NCBI GenBank assembly: GCA_016930435.1
Contig: JAFGGQ010000096.1
Location: 1 to 64,000 of the forward strand
DNA from: a bacterium
GTDB taxonomy: Bacteria; UBP14; UBA6098; JAFGQG01
DNA: 64,000 nucleotides
Reading direction: 5' to 3'
The notes beneath the pieces are model-generated. The model saw only the letters and a list, made by a program, of their open reading frames with translations. It searched no databases and was not told where the DNA came from. Shown one piece after another: positions 1 through 9,325 of the stretch (its first letter is position 1; each line of letters opens with the position of its first letter). The position numbers and the translations under genes were made by a program.

Positions 1-102
1 AATTAATCAATAGAAATTATAATAATTCGAGAGAAAGCTTAACAGAAATAATTGGAATTATCGATCGGTAGTGGTGAACAAGGGATTATATTAAGCTCAG
101 TT

Positions 103-1131
103 TTAGAGCTTTAAGTACCGGGTCAGGGCTTCTATAGCTAATGCGGTTGACAGTGCAAAAGAGCCGTAATACTGGGGTTTGAAGTCCCGGAAAAAGGTGG
201 TTGCCGCCCAGGAACCATCGGGATTCTGCCGGGCAGTTAATTCTTCAACATAACCCGTCAGTCCGGGTGGGTGCTCCTCCATGTAAAGGAGTGTGAGAAT
301 TAAGAGGGCGAGCAGTTGAGATTCACCGGGAATCTTGTTTAACCCGGTTTCCCGAACCGCCCATTCCCGGATCGTCTCCACCGCGGGTTCCAGTTCGTGC
401 ACTTCACCAATAAAGTATGCCCGGGTAACCAGATAGGCGGGGGTAAATGGTTCTATCGCCCACTTGTTGATCTCCGCTCCCAGATTCTCGCCCCAGAATT
501 GGGGAACCATCGCATTCAGCCATTCGATGGTCGGCTGATGCCGCTCCTTAAGCAAGCCATAAAAGAGGCAGATATTGGCATAGACAGATAGATCGAGATC
601 ACCGGGCGACGGATTTTTTATATCATTATTTCTAATAAATGTCAATAATAGTCCGTCTGAAGTCGCATTTTCTTCAATTGCTGTCAAAGTATTGCCGTAG
701 TTCCATTCCCCCTGCTTGAAAAGGATAAAGGGGATAAGCGCACAGGCGGTATTGTCGATATCGGGTGGCAGGCTGGGTTCAAATTTCCACAAACCGTTCT
801 CCAGGGCAAGGGAAGAAAGGTACCGCAAACCTTTTTCGGTTATCTCTTCAAGTTGCCGGGGCTCTTTGAGGTCTTTGTAATCGAAAAGAGGGTAGAGGGA
901 GTATAAAACATAGGAGGTAATATAGGGTGATTCCTTAAGGTTTTCGGAGGAGGTGTTAAAGGCCGGATCGATGGTTATGTACGTGGGAAATTCCCCGGAT
1001 TCGCTCTGGATATCATGGAGGTAGGCGATGGCTTTGTTTAAAGAGGCGGCGACATCTACGGCAGAAGCATTGCTGATAAACATGAGCATGTTTAAACAAA
1101 TAATGATAATATTTCTAAAAGATATATTCAT
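103..1131 (-). CDS. Secreted prenyltransferase/squalene-cyclase-like alpha-toroid protein
   Basis: 342 residues with an N-terminal signal peptide (hydrophobic segment, likely cleavage after SNASA). The body looks like an alpha/alpha-toroid repeat protein: repeated helix-pair segments such as AYLHDIQSESGEFPTY near the start, GLRYLSSLALENGLW in the middle, and a QW-type motif QNPDGSW followed by FALSTALAIEALTRYL at the C-terminus. These motifs occur in squalene cyclase/prenyltransferase-like secreted proteins, but the DxDD cyclase motif is not evident, so enzymatic activity is not claimed. ATG start follows AGGATGCG. First in a long minus-strand series; nearest upstream gene is about 90 bp away. 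Function is unknown; a binding or surface role is an inference. Confidence 0.65.
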   Translation of the reverse strand: MNISFRNIIIICLNMLMFISNASAVDVAASLNKAIAYLHDIQSESGEFPTYITIDPAFNTSSENLKESPYITSYVLYSLYPLFDYKDLKEPRQLEEITEKGLRYLSSLALENGLWKFEPSLPPDIDNTACALIPFILFKQGEWNYGNTLTAIEENATSDGLLLTFIRNNDIKNPSPGDLDLSVYANICLFYGLLKERHQPTIEWLNAMVPQFWGENLGAEINKWAIEPFTPAYLVTRAYFIGEVHELEPAVETIREWAVRETGLNKIPGESQLLALLILTLLYMEEHPPGLTGYVEELTARQNPDGSWAATTFFRDFKPQYYGSFALSTALAIEALTRYLKL

Positions 1132-1219
1132 CGCATCCTGGGGTTTTATTCAAGATATTCATTCACTAATTCATTCACCCTTTCCAGCGCCCCTTATAAA
1201 GTGGTGTGCACCGCCCCAA

Positions 1220-1621
1220 CTACTTCTCCGAAGGAGGTTTGTAATAACCGATGTACTTTTCGGAATTGGCTTCTAAGATAATCTTTACATTTTCTCCTGT
1301 GCCCTCGTATAGCTTGCGGGAAAACTCCAGGGCTAGCTCCTCGGCATTCTCATACAGAATACCTATCGTAACCTCCATAAAAAAGGGATAGTTGTTAACA
1401 ACCTCAAAACCCTGTACTTCAAGCTCCTCCACAAAGTCCTCCACATATTGAAGGGCTTCCTTATCCAATGCATCGAAATCGATGCGGGACCGATCCGGAA
1501 TGGGATAATCCTTTTCCCTGGTGGGAAGTAACAAAATGAATGCTGCTACCAGCAGAACAGCGATAATGAAACGGATCACCGCTCGCCAGCCAAATTCTGT
1601 TTCCGTTTTTTCCATGGCCAT
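1220..1621 (-). CDS. Small membrane-anchored protein of unknown function
   Basis: About 133 residues if started at the ATG at 1621, which follows a GGAG 11 nt upstream; a TTG at 1627 would overlap the previous stop. One transmembrane segment lies at about residues 15-33 (IIAVLLVAAFILLL), followed by an acidic soluble domain of about 95 residues. No family recognised. Its start lies at the stop codon of the LolA/B-like lipoprotein gene (1624-2418), so the two are very probably co-translated and may share a role at the envelope. Confidence 0.6.
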   Translation of the reverse strand: MAMEKTETEFGWRAVIRFIIAVLLVAAFILLLPTREKDYPIPDRSRIDFDALDKEALQYVEDFVEELEVQGFEVVNNYPFFMEVTIGILYENAEELALEFSRKLYEGTGENVKIILEANSEKYIGYYKPPSEK

Positions 1622-1623
1622 TA

Positions 1624-2418
1624 TCAATAGAGCTCCATGTATTCAACCCCTTCCGGGATTTCCAGATCGAAGACCTTAGGGTCCACGGCCCGGTTGACCT
1701 TCTGTTTATCGAACTGTACCTCGATCCATTCCCCGCGCATGGGATTGGTTATCCGAACGATCCCCGGCCGCCAGTGCTCACCCGCCAGGTAATAATCCTC
1801 ATAACCGATGTCCAACATGGCTTTAAGATCGGCGGAGAAACGCTGGTAGGATACGACCGTCCAGGAGCCCGGATTGATAGCGTAAATCTCCCGTTCGCCT
1901 CCCTCTTCCATTACAAGCTGATAAGTTTCCCCGGTGCTTTTAAAATCTACAAGATAACCCCGCTTGTTCTCAAATTGGAATATCCCCATCAGCGCTTCCA
2001 TCACTTCAGGGAAGCGGAAGTGTAATCCCAGGATGGAATTATAGGTCTCTTCCCTGTAGCTATCCATATAGACCCGGTTCTCGGAGGGTACATAAACTAT
2101 TGTAGAATCAGCAGTGCTTACCAGTGAAGCGGCCGAACTGCCCAGAATCCCCTTGATCACTCCCTTGACCCTGTATGGTTTCTTGAATACAAGGTCTATC
2201 GTGAAGTTTTCCCGTTGATCCTGTCCATGCAGTTCAACCCTGCAGCGGGTTTTGAGGGTTTCCAATGAGTTCTCTTTACTGATAAGGCTGTCAAGCAACT
2301 GATCCCGGTTTAATTCCACTATGGGAAACCTATGTATGGCGGGTTTTTGGGAGCAGCCTATGCAAATCAATATCGCTAAAAGAATGCCCCGGTATCTATT
2401 AAATATCTTTGAGTTCAA
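1624..2418 (-). CDS. Lipoprotein resembling DUF4292 / LolA-LolB fold proteins
   Basis: 264 residues. A lipobox (ICIGC) ends the signal peptide at about residue 22, so it should be a lipidated envelope protein. The rest has alternating beta-strand character: LKTRCRVELHGQ, NFTIDLVFKKPYRVKGVIKG, DSTIVYVPSENRVY, typical of DUF4292 and LolB-like proteins, which bind acyl chains in an open beta-barrel. Only the overall pattern supports this; no catalytic motif is expected. Followed directly by the small membrane protein at 1220-1621. A role in lipoprotein or lipid handling is an inference from fold resemblance. Confidence 0.55.
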   Translation of the reverse strand: MNSKIFNRYRGILLAILICIGCSQKPAIHRFPIVELNRDQLLDSLISKENSLETLKTRCRVELHGQDQRENFTIDLVFKKPYRVKGVIKGILGSSAASLVSTADSTIVYVPSENRVYMDSYREETYNSILGLHFRFPEVMEALMGIFQFENKRGYLVDFKSTGETYQLVMEEGGEREIYAINPGSWTVVSYQRFSADLKAMLDIGYEDYYLAGEHWRPGIVRITNPMRGEWIEVQFDKQKVNRAVDPKVFDLEIPEGVEYMELY

Positions 2419-2580
2419 TATAACTCACCTGAAAACCTCTATTTAACACCTGATAACTCCATGAATCCTGAAATAAAACCTGCCCGGTAACTCAAGATCA
2501 AAGCGCCGGGAAGAGTTGAACCTTGGTATCCCGAATAATTCAGCTATCCCTAAAGAACAACAGCGGTAACCGGGATAGCG

Positions 2581-3162
2581 CTAAAATTCAACCTTAGGTG
2601 CGGTCATCGCTGCTTCTTCGGCCTCGTAGAATACTGCGGGAGAGAATCCGAATATATTTGCAAAGAGATTCATGGGGAAGCGCCTAACCATCTGGTTGAA
2701 GCCCTTCACTATCTCATTGTATCTCATGCGTTCTACGGCTATCCGGTTCTCGGTCCCGGCCAGTTCATCCTGCAAACGGATAAAATTCTGGTTGGCTTTC
2801 AGTTCGGGGTAATTCTCAACTACCACCATTAAACGGCTGAGTGCTGCGGAAAGTTCCTGGTTTGCCTCGATCTTCTCCGGGATGGTCGAAGCGCCGCCTA
2901 CTTTCGATCTGGCTTCGGTTACCTGGATGAATACCTCCTTCTCGTGCTCGGCGTATCCCTTTACCGTTTCCACGTAATTGGGGATCAGGTCAAAGCGCCG
3001 CTGAAGCTGATTCTCAACCTGTGCCCAGGCTCCCTTCACCTCTTCATCCGCGGTAACCAAACGGTTGTACATCCCAATACCAATTACTACTGCTATCAAA
3101 CCAACGATCAGGACAATAGCCAGGATGATAAGAACGATCAACCCTGCTCCACCTCTTCTCAT
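2581..3162 (-). CDS. lemA: LemA family protein
   Basis: 193 residues from the ATG at 3162, chosen because a perfect AGGAGG lies 8 bases upstream; an in-frame codon at 3204 would lengthen it without an RBS. N-terminal TM segment (LIVLIILAIVLIVGLIAVVI), then the LemA signature: YNRLVTADEEVKGAWAQV, QLQRRFDLIPNYVETVKGYA, and the closing FNQMVRRFPMNLFA. LemA proteins are membrane-anchored helical proteins of unclear biochemical role, often beside TPM-domain proteins. Here a TPM protein (3957-4718) and a nucleotidyltransferase-like gene lie immediately upstream on the same strand, with 22 bp between this start and the previous stop. Confidence 0.92.
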   Translation of the reverse strand: MRRGGAGLIVLIILAIVLIVGLIAVVIGIGMYNRLVTADEEVKGAWAQVENQLQRRFDLIPNYVETVKGYAEHEKEVFIQVTEARSKVGGASTIPEKIEANQELSAALSRLMVVVENYPELKANQNFIRLQDELAGTENRIAVERMRYNEIVKGFNQMVRRFPMNLFANIFGFSPAVFYEAEEAAMTAPKVEF

Positions 3163-3184
3163 ATCTAACCTCCTTATTATTACA

Positions 3185-3919
3185 TTAATTATTGATCTTG
3201 TCAATCATATCTACCAGGTCTGCGATCTGGTGGATGTAAGTCTCCACCATACCCCGGGCTTGTTCAGTTGATGGTTTAAGCTCACCTCTCTTAACGGCAA
3301 GTAAATTTTTAAAAAACTCGGTTTCGATCTGCGAGAACTCATCACAGGTTCGGGTAATCACCTCGTTATCATTAGAGGGAATCCCTATCCCCCGGTAAAA
3401 GAGCAATCCTCGGAATATTGAAGTGAAGGTACTCACCGAGTCCGAAATAAGCTGGAGTAAGCGGCGCTTTTTTCCTCTGGTCTCCAGATAGTATTGGCGG
3501 AGCTTAAGCAATTTGCCCTTCAGTTCCCGTTCCAGTTGTAAACGCAGATCATTTTTATTAATGGTAATATCCTTCAGGATGTCCTCTCCGTAAATTAGCT
3601 GGTAATGGGCCTTGATGTTCAGAAACTCCAGTGGGAAGCTGTCCAGCGAATGGAGCACGTAAAATTTAGTAAAGAACAGGGGCATCGCCACCTTTTTTTT
3701 TCGCCAATTTTTAATGGTATCTATGATGGTATCCAGTTTTTCCATTCCTTTTCCGGTCAGGACGATCATGAAGTTAATGTCCGATTTCCCCTTGATGTAT
3801 TGTCCCCGGGCGGCGCTGCCGTAAAGGACAATAGAGACCAGTTCATCCCCGAATGCTTTTTTTAAATCCAGGGTAAATTCTTCCTTGATATGTTCTACTT
3901 TATCCGGTATTTTTGCCAT
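3185..3919 (-). CDS. Nucleotidyltransferase-like protein, second metal-binding Asp replaced by Asn
   Basis: 244 residues, ATG with AGAGGTG upstream. An N-terminal MNT-type nucleotidyltransferase domain (about residues 10-110) is shown by VLYGSAARGQYIKGKSDIN. In active members the motif is GS-x-ARG followed by a D-x-D pair; here it reads D-I-N, so one metal ligand is missing. The C-terminal 120 residues are helical (LQLERELKGKLLKLRQYYLE) and resemble a HEPN-like or substrate-binding helical domain, though I cannot assign it firmly. Located between lemA and a TPM-domain gene in one operon. Possibly a pseudoenzyme or regulator linked to that envelope pair (inference). Confidence 0.75.
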   Translation of the reverse strand: MAKIPDKVEHIKEEFTLDLKKAFGDELVSIVLYGSAARGQYIKGKSDINFMIVLTGKGMEKLDTIIDTIKNWRKKKVAMPLFFTKFYVLHSLDSFPLEFLNIKAHYQLIYGEDILKDITINKNDLRLQLERELKGKLLKLRQYYLETRGKKRRLLQLISDSVSTFTSIFRGLLFYRGIGIPSNDNEVITRTCDEFSQIETEFFKNLLAVKRGELKPSTEQARGMVETYIHQIADLVDMIDKINN

Positions 3920-3956
3920 TATTTCACCTCTTTTATAGGGTAGTTATGTTTTCGGT

Positions 3957-4718
3957 TTAGTAGCTTCTGAATGACCCTCCGCCGCCGGACATTCCTCCGC
4001 CGAACCCGCCGAACCCGCCGGAGAACCCACCGCTGCTGAATCCGCCTCGTCCCCCGCTGCTCATTACTCCCAGGAGCAGCCATGGTAAAGCCCTTCCCCT
4101 GGTAACTATCATGATGATAATAAAAAGGATAATTATTGGGCAGCATCGCAGCCAGCTTCCCGGCGATGGATCGGAGCGGACCTCCGAAGGGGTCAGAGGC
4201 TCCGCCGCCTGACCGGTCAGTGTTACGCCCTGGTCCTCAGCAATCACCGTGGCCAGTGCCCTCATTCCCTGGTACAAACCATTGCCATAATCATCGTTTC
4301 GAAGGTAAGGGATCATATAGCGATCCTGGATTTCTCCGGTCAGCCCGTCTGGAAGTATCCCCTCCAGTCCATAGCCCACCTCGATACCGACACGCCGTGC
4401 TTGGATCACATCCAGGATCAATACGCCGTTGTCCTTGCCCTTTTCGCCGATGCCCCAGTGGGAAAAAAGCCGGTTGACATATTCCTCGGGAACATATCCG
4501 TCCACATTATCAATAGTCACCACGGCGATCTCGGCACCGGTTTTGCTCTTTAATTCGTTAGCCAGCGCCTCTATCCGTGTCTCGAAATCGGCCGGGATGA
4601 CATTGGCAAAATCATTTACATAGCCCCGGTATTGTGGAAAATCCTGGCCCCTTAGCGTACTCAGCCAAATTAAAGCAAAGCAGAGTGTTATATACGGTAA
4701 TAAATATCCTTTTTTCAC
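3957..4718 (-). CDS. TPM domain (YgcG-type) secreted/membrane protein with Gly-rich tail
   Basis: 253 residues with a GTG start (4718) and a GGGAG a little further upstream. A signal peptide (PYITLCFALIWLSTLRG) precedes a TPM domain at about residues 30-165: YVNDFANVIP, TGAEIAVVTIDNVDGY, and GIGEKGKDNGVLILDV are the family hallmarks. A TM segment follows (CCPIIILFIIIMIVT), then a Gly/Ser/Phe-rich C-terminus ending GGGGSFRSY. TPM proteins are found in envelope contexts from plants to bacteria, and the pairing with LemA is common. Start of the three-gene minus-strand cluster TPM, nucleotidyltransferase-like, lemA. Confidence 0.9.
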   Translation of the reverse strand: MKKGYLLPYITLCFALIWLSTLRGQDFPQYRGYVNDFANVIPADFETRIEALANELKSKTGAEIAVVTIDNVDGYVPEEYVNRLFSHWGIGEKGKDNGVLILDVIQARRVGIEVGYGLEGILPDGLTGEIQDRYMIPYLRNDDYGNGLYQGMRALATVIAEDQGVTLTGQAAEPLTPSEVRSDPSPGSWLRCCPIIILFIIIMIVTRGRALPWLLLGVMSSGGRGGFSSGGFSGGFGGFGGGMSGGGGSFRSY

Positions 4719-4815
4719 CTTTAAGCTCCCAATTTAATAATACTATTTGTAAGACTAAACTATATTTTATGCAATTTTACAGGATTTGCAAGATAAAATT
4801 TGGGCAAAAATAAGC

Positions 4816-6507
4816 TTAGGTTTCAATCTTGCTGACCGCGGCCAGTCCCAGCCTGAGGGGAACAATGGTAGCCACAGCGTTTATGAGGACGGTAGCGATT
4901 ATCCCGAAGATGATGGCGTGGCCGGGGTATTTGCCCTGAAAGATCAGGTAAAGGCCGTATTTGTGGGTTGGGATAGCCAGAACAACAACGATGAGGCCCA
5001 CATAAACCAGGCTGATCAGGGCGGCGATCATTCCCCCGCCTGATGAAGCGATCTTGCCGGGGTTGTCCTCCTCGAAGCTGGGGAATAATATCCCCAGGCC
5101 TACCGAGAGGGATGTCAGGGAAATACTCATCAAAAAGATGCCGATGGCTGTCAGGGCAGTCATGAAGCCGCTTTGGGCCAGCATAACGTTGGATAATATT
5201 GCTACGAATTCGGCCAGAAGAAAGAAGATCAGGAATGCTACCCAAAATTTTTCCCAGAAGAGCCTGCGGGGCGACATTGGGGAGGAAAGAATTGACCAGA
5301 AACTCTTCCCCTCCAGGCTGATTGACGGATAAACGAAACGCACCGATAGCGTAGCCAGGATATATCCGCAGAATGCAAAATTCCCAAAGGTGGTAATGGT
5401 CTGCCAGAAACGGTCATCGATACGTCGTGGAACTATTCGCAGATTGACCAGGTAGAGTATCAGGAGCACCATCAGGATTGTAAACTGTGACCACTGGTTG
5501 GGGCTGCGCAGGAACAGTCGGATGTCCTTGACCATTAATACCCTCATATCCTTTGGGAAAGGGAACAGGATAGTCCAGAGGAATCCCCTTTGAGGCTTAA
5601 GTTTTTTAGCCCGTTTGTTTTTTCTTGAGATAATCTCGGCGGCGGCCAGCCAACTGGGGAAGTAGATCTTTTTTACTGCTTCACGGAGCAGTACCCATCC
5701 CGCCGCAGCGGTGCTTATCAGGCAGAGGGAATAGAAGACCAGATCGGGTACAGAGCTGTTCCGGGCCGCTTTGAGGGCTTCTGAGATCCAGACATTGGGC
5801 AGATAGGGAAAAGAAGAGCTACCCAATTGCCTCAGGTAATAATTCAGCACGTAGAGGTTCCCCTCTACATTCAGGAGCAGTTGACTTGATAGGCCGGTTT
5901 TCAGGTAGAATACAGCGGCAGCAGCGCCCAGCAGTATAAAAAGAAAGACGGTCCAGCCCATCTTGATCTTCCGGGTGGTAAGGAAAAGCAACATGCTGAA
6001 GAAGGAGCCCAGATAGGCGGGGATAAGCAGAAAAGGGATGAAGATGATCAATCCCATAAGGGGATAGTAGAACCAGGCCAGGTTATGGACTACGCAATAA
6101 GCTACAAAGAGGGGTACTCCCACTACCAGTGTAGCCCAGGAACTGTAAAACAGATTATCCATGAATTTTATTCGGAACACATGTTCGCGGGTCATCGGTG
6201 TGGAAAGCAGGTACTGGGTTTCGGGTGACCGGAAAAGGGTAGAAATAGAGCTGATGATGTTGCTGATTATTAGCATGATCCCGAAGGCCAGGAATCCCAG
6301 GGAAAGGGCTTTGTCGATGAGCAGTAACCCTATGTCCTCCACGGTCACCAGGTAGTTAAATATGGAATGGAAGAACCAGTAACTCCCGGCAAGGAAGAGT
6401 CCAAGAACGATGAATCCTACGATGATCTTTGCCGTTTGGCCCTTTTCCTTCTTGAAAATTGCCCGAAAGAGCAGCTTTGATTTGGTTTTCATTATATGGT
6501 CAAACAT
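4816..6507 (-). CDS. ABC-2-like exporter membrane protein
   Basis: 563 residues, largely hydrophobic with roughly 11-12 predicted TM segments, e.g. IIVGFIVLGLFLAGSYWFF near residue 30, FLLIPAYLGSFFSMLLFL mid-protein, and two at the C-terminus. It resembles putative ABC exporter permeases with the STLFRSPETQYLLSTPMTREHVF pattern typical of that group. The ATG follows immediately after the TAA of the ATPase gene (TAATATG), so translation is coupled and the two form one transporter. The substrate cannot be inferred. No clear Shine-Dalgarno; MKTK at 6492 is an alternative start. Confidence 0.85.
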   Translation of the reverse strand: MFDHIMKTKSKLLFRAIFKKEKGQTAKIIVGFIVLGLFLAGSYWFFHSIFNYLVTVEDIGLLLIDKALSLGFLAFGIMLIISNIISSISTLFRSPETQYLLSTPMTREHVFRIKFMDNLFYSSWATLVVGVPLFVAYCVVHNLAWFYYPLMGLIIFIPFLLIPAYLGSFFSMLLFLTTRKIKMGWTVFLFILLGAAAAVFYLKTGLSSQLLLNVEGNLYVLNYYLRQLGSSSFPYLPNVWISEALKAARNSSVPDLVFYSLCLISTAAAGWVLLREAVKKIYFPSWLAAAEIISRKNKRAKKLKPQRGFLWTILFPFPKDMRVLMVKDIRLFLRSPNQWSQFTILMVLLILYLVNLRIVPRRIDDRFWQTITTFGNFAFCGYILATLSVRFVYPSISLEGKSFWSILSSPMSPRRLFWEKFWVAFLIFFLLAEFVAILSNVMLAQSGFMTALTAIGIFLMSISLTSLSVGLGILFPSFEEDNPGKIASSGGGMIAALISLVYVGLIVVVLAIPTHKYGLYLIFQGKYPGHAIIFGIIATVLINAVATIVPLRLGLAAVSKIET

Positions 6508-6508
6508 A

Positions 6509-7291
6509 TTAATCCGCTATTTGTGGTTGGAAATTATCTTCACCGGGTTCCGGGAACCATACTTCCCGTTGCCCCCCTGTCAGGGAAAGGAACAGGTCTT
6601 CCAGGTTTTTCCCTTCCATTCGGGCCTCTTTCCGGATTTCGTCGAGAGTTCCCAGCTTCAACAATTTACCATGATTAATGACCCCGATGCGGGTACATAT
6701 CTCCTGCGCTACCGCCAGGGTGTGGGTGGACATGAACACGGTGATTCCCCGTTCGGCAAGTTTCCGGAGCACTTCCTTTACCAGTTTTTGGCTCTGGGGG
6801 TCCAGTCCTACCATGGGTTCATCGATGACGATGATCTCAGGGTCATGCACCAAGGCGGAGGCAAAGACCACCTTTTGCTTCATACCGTGCGAATATTCGG
6901 CGGCAATAAAATCCCGCCATTCATCTATACCAAAGAGGTCAAAAAGCCATTCCATTCTGGCTTCAATGGTTTTCCTGTCCATTTTGTACAGCCCTCCCAC
7001 CAGGTGCAAAAACTCCCGGCCGGTCAGGCGCTCATAAATAAAGGGACTGTCCGGGATGTAGCCTACCAATTGTTTGGCCCGTTCCGGCTCCTGTTGAACA
7101 TTTATGCCCTTCAGAAATACCTTGCCCCGGGTGGGTTTGATCAGCCCCGTGATCATCTTGATAGTTGTTGTTTTTCCCGCGCCGTTAGGCCCGATAAAAC
7201 CGAATAGCTCCCCGGGTGAGATCTCGAGATCAAGATCCTTGACCGCAATTACATCACCGTAATTCTTGGTAACATTCTTAAAGCTTATCAT
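6509..7291 (-). CDS. ABC transporter ATP-binding protein
   Basis: 260 residues covering a single nucleotide-binding domain. Walker A GPNGAGKTT (about residues 35-43), a signature-like region YSHGMKQKV (about 133-141; the usual SGG is SHG), Walker B IIVIDEPMVGLD (about 153-164), and the H-loop in STHTLAVA. Similar to the CcmA/DrrA group that powers ABC-2 exporters. It drives the membrane protein encoded immediately downstream (4816-6507), with a 1 bp gap. Cytoplasmic face of the inner membrane. Substrate unknown. Confidence 0.95.
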   Translation of the reverse strand: MISFKNVTKNYGDVIAVKDLDLEISPGELFGFIGPNGAGKTTTIKMITGLIKPTRGKVFLKGINVQQEPERAKQLVGYIPDSPFIYERLTGREFLHLVGGLYKMDRKTIEARMEWLFDLFGIDEWRDFIAAEYSHGMKQKVVFASALVHDPEIIVIDEPMVGLDPQSQKLVKEVLRKLAERGITVFMSTHTLAVAQEICTRIGVINHGKLLKLGTLDEIRKEARMEGKNLEDLFLSLTGGQREVWFPEPGEDNFQPQIAD

Positions 7292-7374
7292 AAGTCATTG
7301 TTCCCTGTGTTTATATTTGATATTATCAACTCTATAAAATAATGCTATTTTACTAAGTATTGTTTCGTGTTTTA

Positions 7375-8862
7375 TTACTGCTGGTGATAGGACAGTTTGA
7401 ATTCAGGGTCAGTGCTGAATTCCAATACACTGATCTTAATCACTCCGATCCGCAATAATTGGATCTGTTTCTGAAGGTTACCGGATACCAGTTTAATGTG
7501 GGTTGCATCGGCTGGATTCTGGCGGAGGGTGGCGTCGAAGGTATGCCAGCTCCCGTTGGCATAGGCCTGGTTCCACATGTGGTAGAAGAACTTTTCTTCC
7601 ATGTAGAGCACCCCGGTATTCAGGGTGGTGGGGATGCCCAGCGACCGTGCAAGGGCGGTGAAAAGAATAGCATGCTCATTACAATCCCCCTTGCGTTTAT
7701 TCAGGATCTCCACGGCATAGGGAATGGAAAGGGTATAGGATTTTTCGATGTTTTCAAAAAGCCAGTTATTGATTGCCCGGAGCATCTCCAGAGTATCTGT
7801 AATTCCGGCGGTGATCTCCCGGGCACTTGAGTGTATGCGTTGGTCTTCCACCTGTATAAAGGGGTCGGTGGCCAGGTAGGTAGAATCCGGTGCCGCACCC
7901 CCTTCAAACCCGGGACTGTAAATCTCCAGTGTCCCGCTTTGTGAATCGTATCTCTGGTTAAAATCATTCAGTTCGAAAAGGGTATGCTGAAGCTTTTCTA
8001 CCTTCAGCTTCAGATAGACCACCTCCCGGGGTTCGGGGATAAGGCTGTCGGCAGGAATGGCAAAATCCCGGAGGAGATCGTCGGAACCCTTTTTATTCAT
8101 GGTAAAAGAAAGAGCATCGTCCCGGGTGGTGCGGTAGAGCGAGAACCCCTCGCCGGCCTTCTCGATGATAAGGTCGCCATCCTCTTCGATCCACATCTCG
8201 CTCATGAATCCGCTGAAATAAAGGTAAACATGGTAAACCGGCAGTTCCGTGCCGAACTTCTGGGGATCATATTTCCGGAAGACCTGAACCAGATAAGTAG
8301 AGGGGGCCATCGTGAACGGGTCGAAGGTATTGATCCGGAATTCGGTTGGGATAAATTTATGCATGGCTAAGAATTCGGGGATAAGCGCCGGGGCAAAAAG
8401 CTCACCATCCACTGGGATTGTAAGATGATCATCCTTCTCCCCGGAGGTAACACCCAATTTCAGTTCATTACCCCGTTTCACTCCATTAGTCATGACCTCG
8501 TAGTCCTCGGAAGAAAAGGTAAAGTTGAAGGTTCTGATGGAAAAGGCGGAATCCACGGTATAGATACCCTCCATCAGGATTTCCTGAAGCACTCCGCCCA
8601 CGGGGAGGCGGAGGTATGTGGTTTCATTGACCAGAAATAGGTTCCCGGTGGCCTGTATAACCTTGTTGGAATAGCCTATTTTTTCGTCTTTAAGGGTGAT
8701 GGAATGCCATTCCTCCTTTTGGATCTGCCCTACTTCCACTACGTTGAGCCCGGTAGAGAGAGGGAGATCTGCCCGGTTGGTCCGCTGGTTCAGCAGTATC
8801 ATCATGCTTACCCACCAGAGTACAAGGGCTATCGAGAATGCTTTCGTGATTACTTTTTTCAA
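7375..8862 (-). CDS. Membrane-anchored transglutaminase-like (papain-fold) protein
   Basis: 495 residues. An N-terminal TM anchor (FSIALVLWWVSMMILL) and a long beta-rich region of about 330 residues precede a transglutaminase-like core at about 385-470. The catalytic triad is visible: Cys in KGDCNEHAILF, His in FFYHMWNQAY, Asp in WHTFDATLRQ. Bacterial members are usually extracytoplasmic proteases or crosslinkers of uncertain substrate. The pilin-like gene at 8875-9282 starts just upstream with a 12 bp gap, suggesting co-transcription from the promoter at 9326-9353. Function beyond the fold is inferred. Confidence 0.85.
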   Translation of the reverse strand: MKKVITKAFSIALVLWWVSMMILLNQRTNRADLPLSTGLNVVEVGQIQKEEWHSITLKDEKIGYSNKVIQATGNLFLVNETTYLRLPVGGVLQEILMEGIYTVDSAFSIRTFNFTFSSEDYEVMTNGVKRGNELKLGVTSGEKDDHLTIPVDGELFAPALIPEFLAMHKFIPTEFRINTFDPFTMAPSTYLVQVFRKYDPQKFGTELPVYHVYLYFSGFMSEMWIEEDGDLIIEKAGEGFSLYRTTRDDALSFTMNKKGSDDLLRDFAIPADSLIPEPREVVYLKLKVEKLQHTLFELNDFNQRYDSQSGTLEIYSPGFEGGAAPDSTYLATDPFIQVEDQRIHSSAREITAGITDTLEMLRAINNWLFENIEKSYTLSIPYAVEILNKRKGDCNEHAILFTALARSLGIPTTLNTGVLYMEEKFFYHMWNQAYANGSWHTFDATLRQNPADATHIKLVSGNLQKQIQLLRIGVIKISVLEFSTDPEFKLSYHQQ

Positions 8863-8874
8863 GTACAGTTTCCT

Positions 8875-9282
8875 TTAGTTGCTTACATCATCCACGATAT
8901 TAGTGAGTTTCCCGTTATGGTCGATACGCCAGACATCTTCAGTAATATCATTGTCAATGTTGCCCCTGGCTTCAGCGATAAAAGCATCGGCTGTGGCCGA
9001 CCTGACGGTGAGCTCATAGTACCTTCCGCTGAGCATATAAGAGAGCTCTCCGATATCGTCGGTGTAGGCACCGTTCATAGCATGATAGGCGGCTTCTTTT
9101 TGATATAGCGCCTGAAGCATGGTTTTGGCTTCTATCTGGATAGTCCGAACCGCGCCCTTCTGCATGGGCTGCTCGTATATCAAGTCCTCCGCCTTTTCAG
9201 CCTTTTCCTGGGGCTTAAAAAAAATAAAATATGCAGCAATAAAAAGCGCTATAATTATTGTAAAGTATATAACCGCCCTCAT
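8875..9282 (-). CDS. Small anchored protein resembling a type IV pilin globular domain
   Basis: 135 residues from the ATG at 9282, preceded by AGGAGGTCAAAG; a longer in-frame start at 9321 would overlap the -10 region. One N-terminal TM segment (VIYFTIIIALFIAAYFIFF) and then a soluble domain whose pattern recalls pseudopilins: LQALYQKEAAYHAMNGAYTD, AFIAEARGN, and a closing DVWRIDHNGKL. The usual prepilin GFTLIE motif is absent, so it would not be processed as a pilin. Forms an operon with the transglutaminase-like gene. Role unknown. Confidence 0.65.
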   Translation of the reverse strand: MRAVIYFTIIIALFIAAYFIFFKPQEKAEKAEDLIYEQPMQKGAVRTIQIEAKTMLQALYQKEAAYHAMNGAYTDDIGELSYMLSGRYYELTVRSATADAFIAEARGNIDNDITEDVWRIDHNGKLTNIVDDVSN

Positions 9283-9325
9283 CTTTGACCTCCTGGTTAA
9301 AGGCTGAACTGTTTTGCGCACTATA

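Noticed and set aside
4136-4477. Reading frames opposite to the Gly-rich TPM gene
   Set aside because: Shadow of a repetitive GC-rich coding region on the other strand.
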